From Sinomonas cyclohexanicum (GTDB lineage: Bacteria > Actinomycetota > Actinomycetes > Actinomycetales > Micrococcaceae), in the NCBI RefSeq assembly GCF_020886775.1, contig NZ_AP024525.1, positions 2,170,001 to 2,234,000 of the forward strand: 64,000 bases of DNA. The letters run 5' to 3'. How positions within the stretch are numbered: the stretch's first letter is position 1; the number at the start of each line of letters is the position of its first letter. Both the position numbers and the translations under genes were made by a program. The notes under the pieces were generated by a model. The model worked only from the letters and a program-made list of their open reading frames with translations. It ran no database searches and was not told the DNA's origin. Shown here piece by piece: positions 7,555-14,844 of this stretch.

Positions 7555-9231
7555 CTAGCCCGGATCGTTCACGGGGCGGCGGCCTGATCGGCGCGTAGAA
7601 ACACCGAAGTGCCCTCTGACCGGGGGAAACTTGGACTTGTCTAAGGTCCCAGGTTGCCCAGCAGAAAGCACTCGGTAGGTGAAGCGTACTCTGTGGTCGT
7701 CGGGTCTGTCCGTGTCCGCTGACGGTGTCGGCGTGGTGGCCCACTCGGGTGGCGTCGCGTTGCGTCTGATGGCGGACCGGTCCGGGCTCACGGCTGGACT
7801 GTCCAAGGCGTTGGCACGCCGTTCCTTCTCCCCGATCCACGACCGCGGCCGGGTGCTGGCCGACGTGGCGGTGATGATCGCCGGTGGCGGGGAGGCGATC
7901 GCGGACATCGATGTCCTCAGGCATCAGGCTGACGTGCTCGGCCCGGTCGCGTCGCCCCCGACCGTCTGGAGGGCGCTGGACGAGGTCACCCCGTCGCGGC
8001 TGAAGCGGATCCAGGCCGCCCGGGCACGCGCGCGCCGGCACGTGTGGGCCCAGTTCCCCGCCGGCGTGCCGGCCAGCCGGGCCGCGGGCGCCGACCTCGG
8101 CAAGGACGTGGTGGTCCTGGACGTGGATGCCACGATCGTGGTGGCCCATTCCGAGAAGGAGCAGGCCTCCCCGACATTCAAGAAGACCTTCGGCTTCCAC
8201 CCGATCGGGGTCTGGTGCGACAACACCTCCGAGTTCCTCGCGGGCATGCTGCGCACCGGCAAGGCCGGATCGAACACCGCAGCCGATCACATCGCGGTCC
8301 TCTCCGATGCGATCAGCCAGGTCCCCGCCGCCTATCGCAGGCGCCTGCTGATCCGCTCCGACGGCGCCGGGGCCTCCCACCGCCTGCTGGACTGGCTCAC
8401 CGAGCAGGGCAGGGTCCGCGGGCGCAGCCTGGAGTACAGCGTGGGGTTCGCGGTCACCGAGCCTATCCGCCACGCCATCGCCAACGTCCCCGAACAGATC
8501 TGGACCCCGGCGCTGGACGCCGACGGCGGGGTGCGCGAAGGCGGCGACGTCGCCGAGCTCACCGGGCTGCTCGACCTGGCCGCGTGGCCGGAGGGGATGC
8601 GGATCATCGTCCGACGCGAACGCCCCCACCCGGGCGCGCAGCTGTCGCTGTTCGAAGAGGCCGACGGCTGGCGCTACCAGGCCTTCGCGACCAACACCAC
8701 GAGCGGACAGCTGGCGTTCCTGGAGGCCCGCCACCGGGCCCACGCCCGGGTCGAGGACCGCATCCGCCACGCCAAGGACACCGGCCTGGGCCGGTTCCCG
8801 TCCCGCGAGTTCGCCATCAACCAGACGTGGCTGGCGCTGGCCGGCATCGCGGCGGACCTCGTGGCCTGGACCAGGCTCGTGGGAATGGTCGGAGACGCCA
8901 AGGTGCTCGCCGCCTGCGAGCCCAAGGCACTGCGCTATCGATTCCTGCACGTCCCGGCCCGCCTCACCCACGGCGCCCGCCGTCGACGGCTGCGGATCCC
9001 GGAGACCTGGCCTTGGGCAGCAGCGATCGTCGCGGTCTTCGCCAACATCGCCGCCATCCCACAACCAGCCTGAACGAACCTGTCCGCCCACGACCCGAGG
9101 AACCCGGAGAACCGCCAACCGGCAGCGCCAGCCGGCGCTCCCATGCACCCAACGGACGACGTCCAAGCACTCAGCCCCGATCAAGACATATAGCCCCGCA
9201 CCCGACCCGACTCGTGAAAGACCGAGGCTAG
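7555..9231 (+). mobile_element. IS1380-family insertion sequence
   Basis: The transposase gene is flanked by imperfect inverted ends: CTAGCCCGGATCGTTCACG at 7555-7573 against CTAGCCTCGGTCTTTCACG read inward from 9231. The element is about 1.68 kb, usual for IS1380. I see no matching 4-bp target duplication, so the insertion may be old or the ends may differ by a few bases. Its high-GC codon use contrasts with the lower-GC defence genes beside it. Confidence 0.75.
7679..9073 (+). CDS. IS1380-family transposase
   Basis: A full-length 464-residue transposase. An N-terminal region ends in VAVMIAGGGEAIADIDVLRH. The DDE catalytic core follows, with VVVLDVDATIVVAHSEKE (first Asp), LLIRSDGAGASH (second Asp) and, towards the C-terminus, ARHRAHARVEDRIRHAKDTG, which holds the catalytic Glu region. 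These are IS1380 signatures. No frameshift is visible, so the element may still be active. It is transcribed away from the Pycsar-type operon. Confidence 0.9.
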   Translation: MKRTLWSSGLSVSADGVGVVAHSGGVALRLMADRSGLTAGLSKALARRSFSPIHDRGRVLADVAVMIAGGGEAIADIDVLRHQADVLGPVASPPTVWRALDEVTPSRLKRIQAARARARRHVWAQFPAGVPASRAAGADLGKDVVVLDVDATIVVAHSEKEQASPTFKKTFGFHPIGVWCDNTSEFLAGMLRTGKAGSNTAADHIAVLSDAISQVPAAYRRRLLIRSDGAGASHRLLDWLTEQGRVRGRSLEYSVGFAVTEPIRHAIANVPEQIWTPALDADGGVREGGDVAELTGLLDLAAWPEGMRIIVRRERPHPGAQLSLFEEADGWRYQAFATNTTSGQLAFLEARHRAHARVEDRIRHAKDTGLGRFPSREFAINQTWLALAGIAADLVAWTRLVGMVGDAKVLAACEPKALRYRFLHVPARLTHGARRRRLRIPETWPWAAAIVAVFANIAAIPQPA

Positions 9232-9270
9232 TGTCCTTGATGTCAATCGGGGTCTTCTAGGGCCCTCAGG

Positions 9271-9298
9271 GGCCGGGCGTTTCGCCCGGCCCTATCTT
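9271..9298 (+). terminator. Intrinsic terminator beyond the IS element
   Basis: GGCCGGGCG (9271-9279) pairs perfectly with CGCCCGGCC (9283-9291) around a 3-nt loop and is followed by CTATCTTTT on the plus strand. It lies between the IS and the convergent MerR-like gene and can stop transcription from both sides. Confidence 0.7.
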
Positions 9299-9322
9299 TT
9301 CGTGGTGTGCGCCTTGGGCCGC

Positions 9323-10069
9323 TCAGTCTCCCTTCGCGGCCTCGGCCGAGAGGGCCGCATCGCTATCGGTGTCAGCCACGTCGTCGTCCTCCGGGAGCGC
9401 CTCGTTCGGACGCAGGCCCAGAATGATCGTTGTCGGGTCGGTCTTCACGTCCTTGTCGTTGATCGCAAGCGTGATCCGAGTTCGCGCGAACCAAACCGGT
9501 CGCCCTGAGCTCTCGTCTGAGCCGTTAGCCTCGACGTCCACCCTTCGGGCGATCGCGAAGCCGAGCGTCGTATCGTAGGAAGCCAGCATTTTCTCGCTCC
9601 CATCCTTCAGAATCACGACGACGTCGGCGCATGCATGGCACTTTCCGCAGACATGGAGAACGTCGGTGACCACTGCCGGGATGGCCAGGGAGCCCTCGAG
9701 CGAGGACACCTGCTGACGAGCCACGTATTCCAGTTCCGCCAGGTCCAAGCGCTTCGCGTTTCGTGCGCGAATCAAGAGCTTCCAAACAGGGAGGAGCTCG
9801 CGGATCGTATCGACCGCGAGGCCTCCATCGCGCGCACCTGCGACCCATGCGAGCAGTTCGACAACGATCCGCGGATATGCTCCAGCCCGGGATCCGACCC
9901 GTACTGACTTCGGGACGATGCCTTCGGAGACGTAGAAGGACAGCTGGCGCTCACCGATGCTGTACCCACGGCGCCGAACCGCGGCAAGAAGCTCGGACTT
10001 CGTCACTAGATCTGGCTCTGATCCTTGCAGCTGCAAATACTCAAGGAACCCGTTCTCTTCACCTGCCAC
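9323..10069 (-). CDS. MerR-like DNA-binding regulator with a CGKCHAC metal-site motif
   Basis: A 248-residue protein. Residues about 22-60 form a winged helix like those of MerR proteins (VTKSELLAAVRRRGYSIGER, FYVSEGIVPKSV). A helical region with DTIRELLPVWKLLIRAR follows. A central CGKCHAC (141-147) could bind zinc or sense a thiol-reactive or metal signal. The C-terminal half is beta-rich with an acidic tail. I do not recognise the effector domain. The GTG at 10069 is chosen because GGAGG sits 7 nt upstream; the frame is open 69 nt further. A dyad directly upstream (10091-10111) suggests autoregulation. It may control the island, but that is inference. Confidence 0.6.
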   Translation of the reverse strand: MAGEENGFLEYLQLQGSEPDLVTKSELLAAVRRRGYSIGERQLSFYVSEGIVPKSVRVGSRAGAYPRIVVELLAWVAGARDGGLAVDTIRELLPVWKLLIRARNAKRLDLAELEYVARQQVSSLEGSLAIPAVVTDVLHVCGKCHACADVVVILKDGSEKMLASYDTTLGFAIARRVDVEANGSDESSGRPVWFARTRITLAINDKDVKTDPTTIILGLRPNEALPEDDDVADTDSDAALSAEAAKGD

Positions 10070-10090
10070 TGGGACACCTCCACCGAAGCT

Positions 10091-10111
10091 GTTTACAGTT
10101 CTAGTGTAAGC
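10091..10111. promoter_or_regulatory. 21-bp dyad, probable operator of the MerR-like gene
   Basis: Minus-strand reading GCTTACACTAGAACTGTAAAC is a near-palindrome with half-sites TTACA and TGTAA separated by 7 nt, the geometry of MerR-type operators. It ends 22 nt before the chosen GTG. TTGCGC and TACACT, 16 nt apart, could be a -35/-10 pair overlapping the dyad. Confidence 0.5.
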
Positions 10112-10183
10112 CATCGCAGTGCTAGCGCAAAGCTCCAAATTACATGGTTGTTACTAAGGGGCCCGGCCAACTCTGGAGATCCT

Positions 10184-11647
10184 CTAGGCATCCCGGCGAG
10201 CAGCAACGTATTGGGCGTAGGCCGCGGCGGAGTCGATGGCGTGGCGTTCGATGGTGGCGGGGGAGTAACCGAGGGCCTCCGCGATGAGCGGCACGGGGGC
10301 GAGCTTGGTGAGCTCGTGGAGGGTCCCGAGCCGGGCGGCGGGGGCGCTGAAGACGCTCCGGAGCCTCTGCCGCAGGTGCCCGGGATAGATGGGGCGTCCG
10401 GGGGAGGTGCCGCGGAAGACCCAGTTGCTGTTCGGGTGAGCGGCGGTGAGCCCGTGGCCGGGTTCGGATGCGAGCTGTCGCCACGGCACGTCGAGCGGGT
10501 CGGGCAGGGCGATCTCGATGGTGCCGAGCCGGACCGTGACCAGTTCGTCGCTCACGGCCACGTTGTCCCAGGTCAGGGCGGCGACGTCTTCGATCTGCTG
10601 CCCGAAGACGATGACCAGGATCGCCGCGGCACGATCTCGCGGTGTGAGCTGGTCGGTGTGGACCACCTGCTCGACGGCCTCGTCCTGGGCGGAGGCACTG
10701 AGCCTCGGACTGGTTCCCCGTCGGTGCGGGACCATCTTCAGGCCCGAAGGAGCGGCGTTGGTCTTGATCGCCCACTTGAGGAATCGGCTGGCGATCCCGC
10801 GGGTCGTCGACCCCTCGGCCTGCCAGGCGTCGAGGTGGCCCTGCTGGAGTTCCGCCAGGGTGATGCCGCGTTCGGTGAGCCAGTTCAGGAAACCGATCGC
10901 CACGGTCACGGTCTGCTTGCTCCGCAGGAAAGTGCCCTGGCTGACTTCGTCCATCTGGTTCATCCGGCGCTGGTGATGCCAGCGCACGTACCGCCGGACG
11001 AGGTCGCGGTTCGCAGGGTCGTCCACGCGGCCGAGGGCCTGCTTCGCCCATTCCCCGTAGAGGGCGTTGAGTTCGTCGCGGCGGGGGATGACGCCGTGCT
11101 CGACGAGCAGGCCCCTGACGTATTCGCGGGTGGGGGAGCTGGGCAGGGCGTCGACGGCGTCGTGGGTGACCTAGGGGACGACCGCGAGCTGGCGGAGGAA
11201 CGCGGTGACGTGCTTCTGGCGGATCCAGGTCAGGCCGCTGTTGGCGCGCCTCATCGACTTCAGCGCTGTCGCGAGGGGGACGAGCCCCGGGGCGATGGTG
11301 CCCTTGGCGGGGTGGGTGAGGAGGCTATCGACGGTGTCTCCGAGCATGCAGCTCCAGCATCGCCCGCCGCTGTGGAGCTCGTCCTCGGCGCCGCACGCCT
11401 TGCAGTCCACATTCAGCCGGACCCCGGAGCACCCGCGGCAGGCCGGGGCGCCGTCAATCAGGCCGGGCAAGACTCCTTCGTGGCCGCAGGCACAGGTGCC
11501 GCGGATGCGCTTGGCCTGCTGGTAGCAGTAGCCGCAGACCCCGCCGTCGGGCCAGCTGGCGACGGTCTTGTGGTGCTGGCCGCAGCGGGAGCAGGGGACC
11601 GGCCAGCGGAGGGGGTCCTCGGCCTTGCGGGGCCTACTCACCCTCAT
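10184..11647 (-). pseudogene. Zinc-finger/integrase-like protein gene with an internal amber stop
   Basis: One continuous frame runs from the ATG at 11647 to 10184 but is interrupted by a TAG at 11171-11173. The first part (158 aa) has repeated Cys pairs (CSRCGQHH, CGYC, CRGCSG, CKACGAED, CWSCM), which look like zinc ribbons. After the stop the frame resumes without a gap (VTHDAVDALPSSPTREYVRG). It continues through an integrase-like helical core with LVIVFGQQIEDVAALTW and ends in LIAEALGYSPATIERHA. As one protein it would have 487 residues. A single change such as CAG to TAG explains the break. It starts inside the end of the HTH gene (14-nt overlap). It is the third gene of a recombinase module and is probably inactive. 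Confidence 0.65.
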
Positions 11648-11987
11648 CCGGGCTCACAAGCCGGACGCGCTTGGCGATCGGGCTGCCGGGCTGGATGCCG
11701 AGGTCCTCGCTGCGCTTCGGGGCGTTCGCTGTCTGGGCCGCGCGCATCTCGATGAAGGGCTCGAAGAGGTCGTTCGGGGTGCAGTCGAGGATGTCGCACA
11801 GGGCCGCGAAGGTCCGTGCCGGGATGCGCTCGGGGGTGCCGGTGACCAGGCGGTAGACCTGGCTCTCGGAGAGGTTGATCCCGCGGGAGCGAAGCAGGGG
11901 CATCAGCTCGGTGGTCTTCCAGAGGTTGCGCTGGGCCATCAGGGCGCGCAGGTTCCAGTGGTAGCCGATCCGGCGTTGTTCAGGCAC
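11634..11987 (-). CDS. Xre-type helix-turn-helix regulator of the recombinase module
   Basis: A 117-residue protein. A Cro/CI-like HTH spans about residues 10-72, with LMPLLRSRGINLSESQVYRL and FAALCDILDCTPNDLFEPF, the classic end of such domains. A polar tail follows. Its GTG start overlaps the recombinase stop (GTGCCTGA), and its stop overlaps the start of the zinc-finger/integrase-like gene by 14 nt. The three genes thus form one coupled operon. Small HTH genes between two recombinase-like genes are typical of actinobacterial integrative elements; it may repress the operon. Confidence 0.75.
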   Translation of the reverse strand: MPEQRRIGYHWNLRALMAQRNLWKTTELMPLLRSRGINLSESQVYRLVTGTPERIPARTFAALCDILDCTPNDLFEPFIEMRAAQTANAPKRSEDLGIQPGSPIAKRVRLVSPDEGE

Positions 11988-13109
11988 TGGATTCCTCCTC
12001 GGGCTTGGCGATGCGTCGGGCGATCATCTTCTGGACGGTCTTCTGCTTGAAGTCCGACGATACCGAGGTGTAGAGGCCGGTGGTGGAGGCGTAGGCGTGC
12101 CCGACCTGGGTCTGGACGAAGGCGGGGTCGTAGCTGGCCTCGATCAGGTGGGTGTGACGTAGGAGTGGCGCAGGCAGTGCAGTCCGAGCTCCTTCGGCAG
12201 GCCGACGGCGTCCCGGGCCTCGGCGAAGGCGTCCCCGAGGCTGCCCACGGCCACACGGTCGGCCCGCTCGCTGGGCCAGAGCGCGGAGGACCGCTCCGCG
12301 GTGGCGAAACGCTGGCGCATCCCTCCCGAGGTCCACTCCTTGAGCAGGTCGACGACCCAGTCGAACTCGGGCACGGTCAGCACGGTCCGGCGGCGTGGGC
12401 CCGAGCCGGCGGTGCCCTTGGCCCAGCGGACCTGGACGGCGCCGAAGCGCCCGTACTCGACTACGTGCGGGTTCGGGCCGAAGTCCTCGAGCTCGAGCAT
12501 GGCCAGCTCCCGGCGCCGCAGTCCGTAGGCGTAGCAGACCTTGAACGCGATCGAGTCCCGCAGCAGCGGCAGCCACCGCTTGGTCCCGGCGGCGTACTCG
12601 CGGTCGACGAGGTCGTCCTGGTGGTCGAAGAGCCGCTGCAGCTCCCGCACTGTGAACGCCCGCCGCCCCGCCGGCACGGCGTCGTCGGTCGTGTGCCGGG
12701 GCGTGTTCCACTCGAAGCAGATCTGCGTGGGGATGTCGCCGAAGGTGCGTTCGCAGAACTCGCCCCAGCCGTACGCCGTATGGGTCAGGTAGGCGCAGAA
12801 CATCGCGATCGCATTGCTGTACGAGCGCAGCGTGGTCAGGCTGACCGGCTTCTCGCCGGAGCGCAGCTCGGCCAGGAACTCCTCGACGTCGACCGGACGC
12901 CACTGCCACGGGAACTCGCCGGTGAACTCCTGAAACCTGCCCACGACACCGCAGCGGCCCTTGATGGTCCCGGTGGTCAGCCCGCGGGCCAGCATCTGGG
13001 CCCGCCAACGCTCGAGCATCACCTCGAAGACGTGCTCGTCGGCGCGGAACAGCCCGACGCCAGGATCGCTGAGCAACCGCGGCACCGCGCCCGGAGCAGC
13101 GCCGTCCAT
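11980..13109 (-). pseudogene. Tyrosine recombinase (integrase) with a 2-nt frameshift
   Basis: From the ATG at 13109 (GGGGGCGGAA just upstream) the frame has a SAM-like N-terminal DNA-binding domain (ARGLTTGTIKGRCGVVGRF). The catalytic domain has Arg in YGLRRRELAML and the His-x-x-Arg box LHCLRHSYVT. Directly after this the frame ends at a TGA (12144). The missing end is intact in another frame: THLIEASYDPAFVQTQVGH with the second His, then STTGLYTSVS with the nucleophile Tyr, ending at 11980. Reading GTCACACCCACC instead of GTCACCCACC implies two extra bases near 12150-12156. No slippery site is present, so it is probably inactive. Confidence 0.75.
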
Positions 13110-13132
13110 TTCCGCCCCCTAAACCATGGAAA

Positions 13133-13149
13133 CCTGCATTAGATGCAGG
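13133..13149. promoter_or_regulatory. Palindrome upstream of the recombinase gene
   Basis: CCTGCAT-TAG-ATGCAGG is a perfect 7-bp inverted repeat, flanked on both sides by GGAAACCT-like direct repeats. Its core GCATTAGATGCA (13136-13147) recurs with one change as GCATCAGATGCA at 13270-13281. It is a candidate site for the HTH regulator or for recombinase arm binding. Confidence 0.4.
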
Positions 13150-13269
13150 AAACCTACAGCCGACTGGGCAAACTCGCCAAACCCAGCCCGTCTGGACCGA
13201 GTCGAGGCACCCGCGCAATCGCCTTCTGACCTGCGCGAATACCCGAATCGCGATCACACGGGAGTGTTC

Positions 13270-13281
13270 GCATCAGATGCA
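13270..13281. repeat. Second copy of the GCATYAGATGCA motif, next to dif
   Basis: GCATCAGATGCA matches the recombinase-proximal palindrome core at 13136-13147 in 11 of 12 bases and sits 14 bp to the left of the dif-like site. Confidence 0.35.
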
Positions 13282-13295
13282 ACTCCCGTTGGTTA

Positions 13296-13323
13296 AGCGC
13301 CGATAATCGACATTATGTCAAGT
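13296..13323. other. dif chromosome-dimer resolution site (XerC/XerD target)
   Basis: The 28-bp site has 11-6-11 architecture: left arm AGCGCCGATAA, spacer TCGACA, right arm TTATGTCAAGT. It matches the actinobacterial dif consensus as I remember it (CCGATAAT..ACATTATGTCAAGT) in all but the first two positions. The right arm is also close to the E. coli XerD arm. XerC/XerD and FtsK resolve chromosome dimers here, so this marks the terminus region. The predominance of minus-strand genes to the right fits. The recombinase module ends less than 200 bp away. Confidence 0.8.
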
Positions 13324-13498
13324 AATGGCGAGAAGGGGCCGCTCCCGGCCGGGCTGAACGTCTCCCCCGTCCATTGACGGCGGTTCGCGCCAGCGGCGGC
13401 CATCTGGGGCGACTCCAGAAAGACCCGAAAATCGCAAGAGGTACCTCTGGCCGTTTTCGAGCATTCCGCGGGATGCGGCCGGCCCGCCGCGTGGCCGA

Positions 13499-13509
13499 TT
13501 ATGTCAACT
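13499..13509. repeat. Solitary XerD-arm-like repeat
   Basis: TTATGTCAACT matches the right arm of the dif site (TTATGTCAAGT) in 10 of 11 positions, 186 bp further right and in the same orientation. Its left side shows no XerC arm. It could be a remnant of a dif-targeted integration or chance. Confidence 0.35.
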
Positions 13510-13614
13510 TGTCAACGCCGGGATCGGTGGTAGTTCCTGTTCGGTTCCCACCCGAGCGAACGGCCGCCGTCGTGCGCCCTTGCGCCTGCGCGGCTCTCAC
13601 CACACGCTCTGACC

Positions 13615-14268
13615 ATGAACGGAAGTGCGCTGGGCATCGCGTTGACGCTCTTCAGCGGGGTCGCATGGACCGTCGCCTACATCGAGGCCATCAGGCTTGG
13701 CGTCAGGCAGCGGACCTACGCGATGCCGGTAGCGGCGCTCGGGCTCAACCTCGCGTGGGAATGGCTCTACGCAGGCGTCGGCTTCGCCGAGGGCGGAAGC
13801 CTCCAGACGGTCGTCAACGTCGCGTGGGGCCTCGCGGACCTCGCGATCCTGGCGACATTCCTCCGCTTCGGATACCGCGAGTTCTCGGATCGTCTCGGGC
13901 GCACGGCGTTCTACGTCGGGGCTGCGGTGCTGATCCTCGCGTGCGTCCTCGTCCAGGTGCTGTTCCTGGCGGAGTTCGGCCCGCAGCTGGCGCCCGGCTA
14001 CTCGGCCTTCCTGCAGAACCTCCTCATGTCCGGGCTCTTCATCGCCATGCACCTCGCGCGCGGAGGGAACCGTGGCCAGTCCGTCCTCCTCGCCGCCGCG
14101 AAGTGGCTGGGGACGCTCGCCCCCACCCTGCAGTTCGGCCTCCTCTCCCCCTCATCCTTCATCCTTGGCATCGGCCTCCTGTGCTCGGTGTTCGACCTCG
14201 CCTACCTCGGCCTGGTCGTCCGCGCGCGGCGCACCGCTTCGGTCCGGCCAGAGAAAGTCAGCGCATGA
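13615..14268 (+). CDS. Multi-pass membrane protein resembling transmembrane terpene cyclases
   Basis: A 217-residue protein with about seven hydrophobic helices. The second/third helix region has LGLNLAWEWLYA; the Asn..Trp-Glu pair in this place is the hallmark of the integral-membrane (PaxB-like) terpene cyclase family. LQNLLMSGLFI and a late helix (LGIGLLCSVFDLAYLGLVV) fit the same layout. No prenyl-transferase or other terpenoid gene is adjacent, so the substrate is unknown and the family assignment is moderate. Its stop overlaps the next start (ATGA), suggesting a two-gene operon. Confidence 0.6.
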   Translation: MNGSALGIALTLFSGVAWTVAYIEAIRLGVRQRTYAMPVAALGLNLAWEWLYAGVGFAEGGSLQTVVNVAWGLADLAILATFLRFGYREFSDRLGRTAFYVGAAVLILACVLVQVLFLAEFGPQLAPGYSAFLQNLLMSGLFIAMHLARGGNRGQSVLLAAAKWLGTLAPTLQFGLLSPSSFILGIGLLCSVFDLAYLGLVVRARRTASVRPEKVSA

Positions 14269-14843
14269 GGCCCGCGGGCCGGCCGTCCTGGGAGTTCCGC
14301 AGCGACGTCGGCTTCCCCACCCACGCGGCGCTGTTTGTCCGCGACGCCCTCCGCCTCGACACCTCAGCGGACGACGCCGCACCGCCGCGCCTCACGGCAG
14401 CCGTCCCCGATCGCTCGGCTCGCCTCGCGGACGCTGCGCGGTCCGGGGCCCTCAGCGCGTGGCTCGGTGTATGGCACACCCTGATCGACCGTCCCGACGC
14501 GCCCTTCGTCGCGCTCGAGACGCTCCAGCGCGCCCCGTTCGCGTTGGAGGTGTGGGACGAGGCGATCCGCTGGGCGAACGCGGCCCGGCAGCCCCTCGGG
14601 AGGACCGACCCCGCCAGCCCCATCCCGTGGGCTACGGTCGACCAGACGGTGGCGGCGGTGGCGCGCGATCTGGGCATCGAGAAGAATCGGCTCACGGGCC
14701 GGGCAGAGTTCCTGATGGTCCGCGGCGCCTGGTGGCGGGTGGCGCGGCCGGGCGTCGTGCTCGCCTCCCTTGAGGCGGCGGAGGACCCTGCCATGGCACA
14801 GAGCATGCTGCGGGCGGCCTTCGTCTCGGGCCTCGAGGCGTGA
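14265..14843 (+). CDS. Hypothetical protein coupled to the membrane protein
   Basis: A 192-residue protein without signal peptide or membrane segment, rich in Ala, Arg and Trp. Its start overlaps the upstream stop by 4 nt (ATGA). Visible features are DVGFPTHAALFVRDALRL near the N-terminus and, towards the C-terminus, VARDLGIEKNRLTGRAEFLMVRG, possibly a small DNA- or ligand-binding domain. I do not recognise a family. It is convergent with the sigma-factor gene that ends at 14845, only 1 nt away. Confidence 0.7.
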   Translation: MRPAGRPSWEFRSDVGFPTHAALFVRDALRLDTSADDAAPPRLTAAVPDRSARLADAARSGALSAWLGVWHTLIDRPDAPFVALETLQRAPFALEVWDEAIRWANAARQPLGRTDPASPIPWATVDQTVAAVARDLGIEKNRLTGRAEFLMVRGAWWRVARPGVVLASLEAAEDPAMAQSMLRAAFVSGLEA

Positions 14844-14844
14844 A

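Larger units (their letters stand above)
13110..13614. other. Non-coding junction between the recombinase module and the host chromosome
   Basis: About 500 bp with no convincing gene. It holds the recombinase upstream region with two GCATYAGATGCA repeats, a dif-like site at 13296-13323 and a solitary copy of the right dif arm at 13499-13509. Composition is lower in GC than the flanks around the dif site. A long plus-strand frame crossing it is only an extension of the downstream gene 14265-14843. Confidence 0.6.

Noticed and set aside
7545-9240. Target-site duplication of the IS1380 element
   Set aside because: The bases flanking the CTAG-type ends do not match on the two sides in any 4-bp register I tried.
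12144-12160. Programmed ribosomal frameshift in the tyrosine recombinase
   Set aside because: No slippery heptamer or downstream stimulatory structure is visible; a 2-nt insertion explains the break more simply.
4881-13323. Prophage
   Set aside because: An integrase and an HTH protein are present, but there are no capsid, terminase, tail or lysis genes.
13374-14264. Plus-strand frame giving a 489-residue protein up to 14843
   Set aside because: Its first half overlaps the well-supported membrane protein in another frame and is Arg/Pro-rich noise; only the part from 14265 is protein-like.
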